Assembly: GCA_964523295.1 (NCBI GenBank)
Contig: CAZGAH010000016.1
Coordinates: 1-58,770 of the forward strand
Direction of reading: 5' to 3'
DNA length: 58,770 nt
Source: CAZGAH01 sp964523295
Lineage (GTDB): Bacteria; Desulfobacterota; Desulfovibrionia; Desulfovibrionales; Desulfovibrionaceae
In this document: positions 8,423 to 17,100 of the stretch, in pieces
Layout of the letters: each line of letters begins with the position of its first letter
How positions within the stretch are numbered: the first letter of the stretch is position 1
Position numbers and translations under genes: made by a program
Notes under the pieces: model-generated
Databases searched by the model: none
Told to the model about the DNA's origin: nothing
What the model saw: the letters and a program-made list of their open reading frames with translations, nothing else

Positions 8423-11038
8423 CTATTCGTTGCGCAGTACGGGCCAGGCCTTGCGATTCAGGGTTGAGCGGACGCCTGCCAGCCCGAGGCCGAGCGTGGC
8501 CAGCAGACCGAGCGCACCTACGGCCAGCAGCGGCAAGGGCAGCAGGCGCCAGGGCTGGTTCATGACCAGCGTGACGAAGGCCCAGGAGCCCAGCGCGCCG
8601 ATCGCCATGGACAGGAGGGCCGTGACCGAGCCAACGGCCAGGAATTCCGCGATCAGGGTCACCAGGATGTCGGCGCGCGTGGCGCCGAGCACCTTGACGA
8701 TCACTGCTTCGTAATGTCGGGACTGCAGGTTGGCGCGCAGGGTTTCGGCCAGTACGAGCAGCCCGATAGCCAGCGTCAGCGCTGCAACCGCCCGGATCGC
8801 CAGGCCGATTTTACCCAGAATGGATTCGACTTCGGTCAACACGTCTTTGACGTAGATAGCCGCTACGTCCGGAAAGGTCTTGATGACCGTCCGGAACAGC
8901 GCGTCCTCGCCTTCCGGTGCGACGTAGACCGTGGCCAGATAACTGTGTGGCGCCTTTTCCAGTGCCCCGGGCGCGAAGACGATGGCATGGTTGAGGGCCA
9001 GCATGGTCCAGACAATTTCCCTGATACAGGCGATGCGCGCGGCTATCTGGCGCCCGAAGACATTGATCGTGATGGAGTCGCCGACGCCCAGGCCGAAGCC
9101 TTTGGCCAGGTCCGCAGCCAGGCAGATGAGCGGCTCCCCGGCATAGGTCTCCGGCCACCATTCTCCGGCGATGATGTTCGAGCCGCGTGGCGGCCGCGCC
9201 GCGTAGGTCAGACTGCGGTCTCCGCGCAGCGCCCATTGCACGGAGGGATCGACGACGGCCTGCCCGACCGGGACGTTGCCGACATGGGTTATGCGTCCGC
9301 GCAGGGCCGGTTCGCTTTCCACCCGATCGACGCCGGCTGTGGAGAGCGCCAGGGAACGGAATTCATCGATGCGTTCCGAGGGGATATCCAGGAAAAAGTA
9401 CGCCGGCGCCACGGCAGGGATGTCGTCGCGCAGCAGGGCCTGCAGATTGCCGTCTATGGAGGTCACCGTCGACAGCGCGGCTAATCCGAGGCCGAGGGAA
9501 AAGATGACCGCGGGCGCCCGCGAACCGGGCCGATGCACGTTCATCACCGCCTGGCGCAGTCGTGGATCCTCGGGCCGCGGGACTCTGGCCGCCGCGTAGA
9601 GCAGGCCGCGGGAGAAGAGTCGGAACAGCAGCATCGCCACGACGACGCAGGCGGCAAAGCCCCAGACCACGCGCGTTGCGCCGGCGTAGACCAGGGTCAG
9701 GGCCAGCACCGATGCGGCGACCGCTGCCATTGCCAGGATCAGCTTCCAGGCCGGGCCGCGGGCGGCGGCGCGGTTGTCGGCGTACCCGCGGAACAGCCTG
9801 GCGGGAGTAATTTCGGCAGCCGTGAAGAGGGGGCGCAGCGAGAAGAGCAGCGTAACGAGCAACCCGTAGCCCAGCCCTGTCGCCAGGGAGCCCAGGGCGA
9901 GCCCGGTTGCCTCCGGCGGTGCCAGTCCCAGGAGCTGGAGCACGTAGGGCGCGCCGATTCGCATGGATAGCCAGCCGACCAGGAGTCCGATCAGGCTTCC
10001 CAGCCCGGCCAGCGTCAGCGTCTGGAGCAGATAGGTCCAGATTATCTGACGCCGCGCGGCGCCCAGGCATTTCATGGTGGCAATGGCCGACGCCTTGCGC
10101 TCCAGGTAACCGTCCACGGCGTTGGCGACGCCGATGCCGGCCACCAGCAACGAGAGCAGGCCGACCAGCGTGAGATACCGCGTCAGGCTGTCCATAAACG
10201 TCTTGATACGGGTCCCGGCTTCGGTGAAATCCCGGACGCGGACGCCGCTGTCGGGGTCGGTGCGCAGGAAAGCCTCTTTGACGCGCTCGCGAGCGGCCCG
10301 ATCCGACGGGCCGGAAAGAACCAGCGTCGCGGCATGGGTAGACAGACTGGCCGGTCCGAGCAGTTCCGTGGACTCAATGTCCGCCATGTTCATCAGCAGG
10401 CGCGGGCCCAGGCTGAACAGGGAGGTGGTCCGGTCCGGTTCGCTGACGAGCACGTCGGTCACCCTGAATTCGGTCTTGCCGACGCGCAGCGTGTCGCCAG
10501 GGCGCAGGTTGAGCCGCTGCAGCAAGGTGTTTGCCACCACGGCGCCGGGCAGTCCGCCTGATGGTGCCAGGGCCTCGGCAAGAGGTCGGCCTGAGGCCAG
10601 CGTCACCGCACCGACCAGCGGATAGGCGTTGTCTACGGCCTTGAGTTCGACCAGTGCTGCCGGGGGGCCGTCTGCGGGCGCATCCCCGGAACGGGAAACG
10701 ACGTGCGCCATGGCCCGGAGGCTGACACTCCGGCTCACCTGGCCTTTGCTCCGGATCAACTCCAGACCCGCCTGGGGGAGGGGCAGATGAGAGCGACGGA
10801 ATTCCAGATCGCCCCCAAGGATCCTGCGCGCGTCAGCGGCCAGGCTGGCCTCCACCAGCCACGACAGTTCGCCCACTGCAGCCACGGTGGAGACGCCGAG
10901 CGCCAGGCAGAGTAGAAAAATGCGGAATCCCCGGATTCCGCCCCGCAGTTCGCGTCGGGCCAGACGCCAGGACAGGCGCAGATCGTCCCGAAATTGGCCA
11001 CGTGGTCTGGCGGAGGTGTCGGTTGGTGCGCCGCTCAC
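8423..11038 (-). CDS. YbbP-like FtsX-family ABC transporter permease
   Basis: A permease of about 871 residues. An N-terminal membrane helix (FRIFLLCLALGVSTVAAVG) is followed by a large periplasmic MacB-PCD-like region, a first FtsX block of three helices around residues 290-420, a central pair of helices and second periplasmic domain, and a C-terminal FtsX block (VAALTLAIGLLVLAETL onward). Family members work with a LolD-type ATPase in envelope tasks rather than classical transport. GTG 11038 overlaps the ATPase stop by four bases (GTGA) and has AGAGGA upstream; GTG 11056 is also in frame. In E. coli the pair ybbA-ybbP lies beside tesA; here a TesA-like gene is 1.7 kb away. Confidence 0.85.
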   Translation of the reverse strand: MSGAPTDTSARPRGQFRDDLRLSWRLARRELRGGIRGFRIFLLCLALGVSTVAAVGELSWLVEASLAADARRILGGDLEFRRSHLPLPQAGLELIRSKGQVSRSVSLRAMAHVVSRSGDAPADGPPAALVELKAVDNAYPLVGAVTLASGRPLAEALAPSGGLPGAVVANTLLQRLNLRPGDTLRVGKTEFRVTDVLVSEPDRTTSLFSLGPRLLMNMADIESTELLGPASLSTHAATLVLSGPSDRAARERVKEAFLRTDPDSGVRVRDFTEAGTRIKTFMDSLTRYLTLVGLLSLLVAGIGVANAVDGYLERKASAIATMKCLGAARRQIIWTYLLQTLTLAGLGSLIGLLVGWLSMRIGAPYVLQLLGLAPPEATGLALGSLATGLGYGLLVTLLFSLRPLFTAAEITPARLFRGYADNRAAARGPAWKLILAMAAVAASVLALTLVYAGATRVVWGFAACVVVAMLLFRLFSRGLLYAAARVPRPEDPRLRQAVMNVHRPGSRAPAVIFSLGLGLAALSTVTSIDGNLQALLRDDIPAVAPAYFFLDIPSERIDEFRSLALSTAGVDRVESEPALRGRITHVGNVPVGQAVVDPSVQWALRGDRSLTYAARPPRGSNIIAGEWWPETYAGEPLICLAADLAKGFGLGVGDSITINVFGRQIAARIACIREIVWTMLALNHAIVFAPGALEKAPHSYLATVYVAPEGEDALFRTVIKTFPDVAAIYVKDVLTEVESILGKIGLAIRAVAALTLAIGLLVLAETLRANLQSRHYEAVIVKVLGATRADILVTLIAEFLAVGSVTALLSMAIGALGSWAFVTLVMNQPWRLLPLPLLAVGALGLLATLGLGLAGVRSTLNRKAWPVLRNE

Positions 11039-11763
11039 GTCTGTTCCTCTTGACACAAGCCGTCGCGCATGAGGATTCGGCGGGCGCAGCGGGACGCCAG
11101 ACCGGGGTCGTGCGTAATCAGCAGCAGGGTAGAATTGTGGCGGCGTTGCAGCTCGAAGAGCAGTTCGACGACGCGGTTGCCTGTGTCCTGGTCCAGATTG
11201 CCCGTGGGCTCGTCGGCCAGAAGGATGTCCGGTGCGCAGGCGAAGGCGCGGGCAATGGCCACGCGCTGCTGTTCGCCCCCTGAGAGCTGGCCGGGATAAT
11301 GCCCGGCGCGTCCGGCTAGTCCCACCGCTTCGAGTCCGGCAGCAGCAAGGCGCAGGGCCTCGGCCCGGCCGGCGTACTCCAGAGGCAGAGCCACGTTTTC
11401 CAACGCGGTCATGGCCGCAATGAGGTGAAAGGCCTGGAAGACAATGCCGACGCGCCCCCGTCGGAAACGCGCCAGTTCGTCTTCGGACAGCCGGGACAGA
11501 TCCCGGCCAGCCACGACGACCCGGCCCGAGCTAGCGCGCTCCAGGCCGGCCACGAGCATCAGCATGGTCGTCTTGCCCGATCCCGACGGACCGACCACGC
11601 TCACCGTTTCGCCAGGGTCGACGCTCAGATTCAATCCATTGAGCACGTTGACCGGTCCGCTTCCTCCGGCTAATGTCAGGCGTACGTCGTCAAGCTGGAT
11701 GATGGGTTCTCGTTGTTGGGGCATGACCATACCTGGTGTGGTTTCGTTGGGGAGGGCGGACAT
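11035..11763 (-). CDS. YbbA/LolD-like ABC transporter ATP-binding protein
   Basis: An ATPase of about 242 residues with Walker A GPSGSGKT, Q-loop region VFQAFHL, signature LSGGEQQRV, Walker B ILLADEPTGNLD and the switch His in ITHD. The LolD/MacB-like ADEPTGNLD form and gene order point to the YbbA subgroup. It pairs with the FtsX permease that overlaps its stop. The open frame extends to ATG 11826, but the extra 21 residues are unlike the family, so I place the start at ATG 11763 or possibly 11730. The gene is divergent from the solute-binding protein, and the intergenic space holds both promoters. Confidence 0.87.
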   Translation of the reverse strand: MSALPNETTPGMVMPQQREPIIQLDDVRLTLAGGSGPVNVLNGLNLSVDPGETVSVVGPSGSGKTTMLMLVAGLERASSGRVVVAGRDLSRLSEDELARFRRGRVGIVFQAFHLIAAMTALENVALPLEYAGRAEALRLAAAGLEAVGLAGRAGHYPGQLSGGEQQRVAIARAFACAPDILLADEPTGNLDQDTGNRVVELLFELQRRHNSTLLLITHDPGLASRCARRILMRDGLCQEEQT

Positions 11764-11898
11764 GTTGCTCGCGCCCACGTGTGATGAATACTGCATGCTG
11801 CCAGGACCGTAAAGCCAGCCCGTCATGGTGGCGGGGTCTCACGCTGACATGCGCCCGGCGCAGGGCCAGGCGAACGATATGACTCTTTGGAGAAGGCC

Positions 11899-12639
11899 AT
11901 GTTGAAACGTATCCCGCTGGCGTTCGTGGCGATAGTGCTCGCCTGTCTCGCCATGCCGGCCCAGGCCCGGGTCGTTACCCTGGTTGCCACGGAATGGATT
12001 CCCTTCACCGGTGACACCCTGCCGGGGAAGGGGTTTCTGACGGAGATCACGCTGGAGGCCCTCCGGCGGGCGGGGCACGAGCCGCAACTCACGTTCGCCC
12101 CCTGGAAGCGGGCGTTGGAGATGGCCCGGGCCGGCGAGGTCGACGGCCTCATCGGGGCATCGTATGCGGAGGAGCGCACCGGGGACTTCGTCTACCCGCG
12201 TTATTTCAGGCCCTCGGCCCTGTATTTTTTCACCCGTGCCAGCAACAACGTCGTCTACACCAGGCCCGAAGCCCTTTGTCCGGCAGTCCTCGGACTGCTG
12301 CGCGGTTCGTTTCTGGAGGAGCGCTTCAAGAGCGTTCCCTGCCTCCAGATCGATCTGGCCGCCGAGGTGGAGCAGAATCTCAGGAAGCTCAGCGCCGGTC
12401 GCCTCGATTATATTCTGGAGTCGCGGGACGCAGTGCTTTTCCTGCTCGCCGGCCCGCTGCGCGACGTGCGGAATCTCAAGCCTGTAGAGCCGCCGTACGA
12501 GATCGACAAGGTATATACCGTATTCTCCCGGAAAAAGGCCGACGCAGACGCCCTGGCTGCCGCCTTCGACGCCGGCGTCGATCAGCTCGAGGCTGACGGT
12601 TCCTGCGCCGCCATCCTGCAGCGATACGGCCTCCGGTAG
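11899..12639 (+). CDS. Extracellular solute-binding protein, family 3-like
   Basis: A 246-residue secreted protein with a Sec signal peptide (MLKRIPLAFVAIVLACLAMPAQA) and a bilobal SBP_bac_3-like body: VATEWIPFTG near the start, GFLTEITLEALRRAG, FAPWKRALEMARAGEVDGLIG, and a C-terminal IDKVYTVFSRKK / LEADGSCAAILQRYG. These are typical of periplasmic proteins that bind amino acids or small acids. No cognate permease is encoded nearby; the divergent YbbAP pair is not of that type, so it may serve as an orphan receptor. ATG 11899 is preceded by GGAGAAG. Confidence 0.85.
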   Translation: MLKRIPLAFVAIVLACLAMPAQARVVTLVATEWIPFTGDTLPGKGFLTEITLEALRRAGHEPQLTFAPWKRALEMARAGEVDGLIGASYAEERTGDFVYPRYFRPSALYFFTRASNNVVYTRPEALCPAVLGLLRGSFLEERFKSVPCLQIDLAAEVEQNLRKLSAGRLDYILESRDAVLFLLAGPLRDVRNLKPVEPPYEIDKVYTVFSRKKADADALAAAFDAGVDQLEADGSCAAILQRYGLR

Positions 12640-12706
12640 AGCCCTGAGGGCTGTGGCGCCTGTGTCCGATGCACCGGCAGCGACGCGCCGATTCGCCCTC
12701 GTGTGT

Positions 12707-12755
12707 ACGTTGACCGGGCCGCTTCCTGCGGCTACTGTCAGGCGTACGTCGTCAA
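12707..12755. repeat. 49-bp relic copy of the 5' part of ybbA
   Basis: This segment matches 11645-11693, inside the coding region of the YbbA-like ATPase, at 46 of 49 positions and in the same orientation. On the minus strand it would encode a variant of the VRLTLAGGSGPVN stretch of that protein. It sits just before the TesA-like gene, where E. coli has ybbA itself, so it may be what is left of an earlier ybbA start next to tesA after the solute-binding gene moved in. Confidence 0.7.
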
Positions 12756-12783
12756 CGGGAAGAAGGAGTTACGAGGTGGGGAC

Positions 12784-13475
12784 ATGACCAAACCCGGCGC
12801 TGGCTCTTTGTCCGGCTCGAGCATCGTGCTCGGGCTGGCGCTGTTCGTTTTCGGCATACTACCGCTACCGCAAAGCGAGTGCGTCATGGCTGCGTCCGCG
12901 AANNNNNNNNNNCCCGTCCGGTGGTCATCGTGGCCCTGGGCGACAGTCTGACCGCAGGCTACGGTTTGCTGTCCGATCAGGCCTGGCCCACGCTGCTGGA
13001 GCATCGGCTGCGCGCGGACGGGTTAGATTCGCGGGTGCTCAATGCCGGGGTTTCCGGCGACACCGCGGCCAACGGACTGTCCCGCCTGGGCTGGATTCTC
13101 GAGGAGCGTCCGGACATCGTCGTGGTCGAACTCGGCGCCAATGACGCCTTGCGAGGCCTGGATCCAGCCCGTACGGCCGATCATCTGGAGGCGATCATCA
13201 GCCGCTCCCTGGCCGCGGGCGCGCGCGTACTGCTTACCGGAATGCACGCGCCGGCAAACCTGGGCCAGGACTATCGGCGCGCCTTCGACGCCATCTATCC
13301 GGAGCTGGCCCGCAAGTTCGGGATTCCGCTGTATCCGTTCTTTCTCGACGGAGTGGCGACGCGCCCCGAACTCAATCAGCCGGACGGCATCCATCCCACT
13401 GCCGAGGGCATGGCCCTGGTGCTGGAGCGGATATACCCGCATATCAAGGCCATGGTGGAGGAGGTGGCGCGCTGA
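12784..13475 (+). CDS. TesA-like GDSL esterase/lysophospholipase (split by N gap)
   Basis: A SGNH-fold hydrolase with a signal peptide or anchor (VLGLALFVFGILPLP) from ATG 12784. After the gap: block I VIVALGDSLTAGYG with the nucleophile Ser, block II NAGVSGDTAANG, block III LGANDALRG, and block V DGIHPTAEG with the Asp/His of the triad. Closest in look to E. coli TesA, a periplasmic thioesterase/lysophospholipase/arylesterase, though substrates cannot be read from sequence. The N run at 12903-12912 lies just after the signal region and shifts the frame, so the placeholder length is wrong. AAGGAGTTACGAGG lies upstream of the start. Its nearness to ybbAP-like genes follows the E. coli arrangement. 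Confidence 0.85.
12903..12912. other. Assembly gap (10 N) inside the TesA-like gene
   Basis: The gap falls between the signal peptide and GDSL block I. The two sides are in different frames if 10 bases are counted. Confidence 0.95.
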
Positions 13476-13597
13476 AGGGGCTGGCAAAGTCCGGCGACCG
13501 GCACAATCCTGCCGGACAGATTCGACCCGCAGGTCACGGCGGGGGCCGGAATGAATATCCGTCCTCGCAAACAACGCCATGACGAGGCTTGAGGGAC

Positions 13598-13930
13598 ATG
13601 CGATACCGTAACCGCCTGATGCTCCCGTTGTGTATTCTGTTCGTGCTGATGCCCGTGAACCTCCTCGCGGAAGGCTTCATGCGCGGGCTGTGGGACGAGC
13701 ACGCGTTTCTGTACCAAAAGATAATCACCATGCCGTTCAATCGAGGTGTTTTCGACGGTTCGCTGGACGAATCGCTGTTCAGGGATTACATCGTCCAGGA
13801 CTATCATTATTTGCCAAATTACAAGGAAGTCTACGGGATTCTGCTTTCCAAGGCGCCTGACGAAGCCGGCGCCTCGTTCGTTTCCGCGATGATCAAAAAT
13901 AATGCAAGGAAACTTGAATATATGTTTTAG
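13598..13930 (+). CDS. Truncated TenA-like protein with a signal peptide
   Basis: A 110-residue protein: an N-terminal signal-like helix (LMLPLCILFVLMPVNLLA) followed by the first ~90 residues of a TenA/thiaminase II-like fold (LWDEHAFLYQKIITMPFNRG, then FRDYIVQDYHYLPNYKEVYG). TenA proteins are ~220-residue cytoplasmic helical enzymes of thiamin salvage, so this one is half-length and, oddly, seems exported. The sequence becomes AT-rich at the break (ARKLEYMF then stop), with no continuation in other frames. It may be a decayed gene or a small periplasmic derivative. ATG 13598 has GAGG only 3 bases upstream. Confidence 0.6.
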   Translation: MRYRNRLMLPLCILFVLMPVNLLAEGFMRGLWDEHAFLYQKIITMPFNRGVFDGSLDESLFRDYIVQDYHYLPNYKEVYGILLSKAPDEAGASFVSAMIKNNARKLEYMF

Positions 13931-14174
13931 GGTTGTATATATAATTGATTACAGTGGGTTGATTGAAACGCGCGACGATCGGGTTGACCGTTCAGAAATG
14001 CCGAGTGGATAGGGAAAATACATGTATCGAGCGTCTGTCGTCTGTGCCAGCCAGGGCGGACGTTTTCAGTGACGCGTCCTTTTTCGACGATTGCATCCGG
14101 CACGCGGCCGGAGTAGCAAGGCTGAACAACTGCGCTGAACGCCTTTTCGTTGTCAATGTCCGACGGATAGACAG

Positions 14175-17100
14175 ATGAACCATTCGCCGTCGCAAATCCT
14201 TATCCGCCAGATGCGGGGCATATTGCGCTTCTCGCGCTATTCCATGGTCGCCGAGGCGCAGCCCCTGCTGGAGCAGGCCTTTGGCCTGCTGCGTATGGAG
14301 GACCGTCGGAAGCCCGAAATCATGGCGGCAAGCTCCGAGCTGGCATACGCCGTGGCCGCCATGCTCGACGCCACGATGGATCAGGCGTTCATGCGTCTCG
14401 GGCTGGGGATTCTCCTCAAGTCCGGAGTCTGCGGCATGAATCTGATCGTGGCCTTTCTGGGAAAGCGCAAGGCCGCGCACGACGTGCTGGCAGGGATTCT
14501 CAATGCCTTTCCCGTGGGGGACAGGCTGCATCTGGTCAATTGCATCTTTCGCAAGCCGCGCGCCGTCGAACCCCGCTTGCTCCAGTGGGCCTACGATACG
14601 CTTCGGGCGAACCAGGGGGAAAACCCGGATGCCGTGCTGATGTTTCTCGATGAGCTGGCGACGGATGGCATACCCCTGGCCTATCCCCTCCAGCGTCAAT
14701 TGCTTGGAAGCCGTTTCGGGGTCTGGATCCAGCAGCTGCTGTCCCTGGAGCTGGATCCCGAGCAGACGCTGTTCATGCTGCGCACCACGGGGGCGTTGCA
14801 TTCGCACCAACTGGCCCGCAGTCTGGCCCGGCGCCTGAAAAACGCGCACCCGAACGTGCTGGCCGGGTTGGTGAAGGCCATCGGGCAGTCGGGACGGAAA
14901 AAGGATCAGGAGTTGTCCAGGATGCTGGCCGGGGTGTTGAAAACAGGGTCGGCGCAGGTCCAGGCGGTGGTCATTCAGGCCTTGGGACGACTGCAATCGG
15001 ATTCGTTGCCGATCGCTCTGGCCTACGCGTTGCAAAAAGCGCCGACGCAGCGCTCCCGGCTTCTGGTCACGCTGTTTCAGGCGCAGCATGGCGTCTTCAC
15101 GGAGGTCATGCGCCGGCTTCCAGCCACGGAACATCGCGATCTCGTCTTGTTTCTGGTGGTGTTGTTGAATGGGTGCAACCGAAGCTGGCTGGAGCGTACG
15201 CTTGAACGTCTGGGCGCCGCGGCTCGGGCGGGAAAGGATTGGGCCGCACTGGTCAGCGCACTGCGCAACTATCTCGATGCCAATGTCGTCGCCCCGGCGC
15301 CGCCTCCGCTCGCCGCGCCGCAGCCCGTGCCCTCCGCTCCCGCGCGCACGGCTCCCGAGCCCAAAGGGCTGGCCGGGGTTGCCGGCAGGTTGCTGGGCCG
15401 CGTGCGCCGTACCGTACGGCCCGAGGACTCGGAGACGAGCCGCGAATACGTCAAGATGACAGTGTTCCGGCAGGCCATGGAGAGCGGCGGCCCGTTCGCG
15501 AAGCAGACCTACGAAGGCATAGAGGCGCCGCAGGGAACCTTCTCCGGCCTGGCGTTCGCCGACTGCGTCTTCTCGATGCTCGATCTCTCGAATTCTACGT
15601 TCACAAAAGTCCTGTTCGAGCGCTGCAGTTTCAAGCATCTCGATTTTGACGCCTCCTCGTTCAAGGAAGTCCGCTTCGTTGACTGCCAGTTTCTCAATTG
15701 CCGTTTTTCCGGCTCTCAGCTCGAAAAGGTTCAGGCCGCGCGCTGCAACTTTGCCGGCGTATCCCTGTCAAGCGCTTTGACCAGACGTGTCGTGCTGCAT
15801 GAGTGCCTGCTTTCGGAGCTGGATTGCAGCGGCGCCAGGCTGGAGGGCTGGAAGGTCGATGGCTGTCGCTTCGAGGCGGCGAATTTTTCCCTGGCCGAGT
15901 TGAAGGGTGGGGAGTTCGAGGGCGTCGAGTTTTTCGATTGCCTGTTCGACGCGTGCTGTCTGGAGCGCTCCAGGATTTACAACACCCGCGTGATGTCGGC
16001 GATGGGGCGGAACTGTCGCTGCGTGGAATTGGAAAGCGACGAGCCGTTTTTTATGAGTGAGATACTCCAGACAGCCGAGCGGTATATCGAGGTCGCTGCC
16101 CGTAGCCTGCGCCTGCCGGAACCACCGCCCCAGCTGGGCAGCGCCGAGGGCATTCAGCTCATGCGCAGGCTGGTCGACGCCTGGCTCGCCGAGCGCGACG
16201 CCCTGCGCCGCAGACAGGCCTTTCTGGCCAACAACAGTCGCCGCCTGGAATGGGCGACGTGCATGTTGGGGTCTCCCGGAGACGAATTTCTGACCATTCT
16301 GCCCGGGCTGGTGGAGTCCGGCGTGGCCTTCCGGGATGCCCCGGTCGGCCTGGTCCCGGCCTGCTCCATTTTTGGCTATGTCCCGGGCTACAGCGCCCGG
16401 CAACTCCTCCGCAAGCATCGCATCGACCCGGAACAGAGCCAGGAGCGCAAAATCGGGGATTCGGCCTCGCCCTCCAAAGCCATTCCCATCGAAGCGTTGT
16501 TCACAATCGGCTCGACCGGCACCATCGCCCAGGCCAAGGCCTCGGACATCGACCTGTGGCTCTGCTTCGACGCGGAGCGCGTATCGGAGGCGGCACGGCA
16601 GCGTCTTCGCGGCAAGTGCGACCTCATCGAGCGCTGGGCCGAGGAGGCATTTGACCTGGAAGTCCATTTTTTTCTGATGGATACGCAAAGCATCCGCGAC
16701 AACAACTTCGGATTCACCGACAAAGAAAGCGCGGGCTCGACCCAGGCCCAGCTGCTCAAGGAGGAGTTCTATCGAACCGCGGTCTACCTGGGAGGGAAGA
16801 AACCGGCCTGGTGGCACTTTCCCGCCGCGCTCGACGATCCGGCGTATTCGGAAGAATTCGCCCGCGCGCTGGAGGCCTCGGACGCCGATGCCCGGAATAT
16901 CCTGGATCTGGGAAATCTGGATGAAATCCCGCGCGAGGAGTTTTTCGGCGCCTCGCTGTGGCAGATCGTCAAGGCCATGAAGAGTCCGTTCAAGTCGGCC
17001 ATGAAGCTGGCGCTGCTGGACAAATACATCCACGCGCGTGACGCCAGCGTACTCGTCTGCAACCGGGTCAAGGCCAATCTGTTTCAGGACGTGCATGATT

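Noticed and set aside
14000..15638. Long antisense ORF (548 codons) under the adenylate cyclase, and similar long ORFs under clpB, hdrA, mvhA and the aminotransferase
   Set aside because: They are shadows of GC-rich genes: composition is biased to Arg/Gln/His/Pro, there is no domain, and the sense genes have clear motifs.
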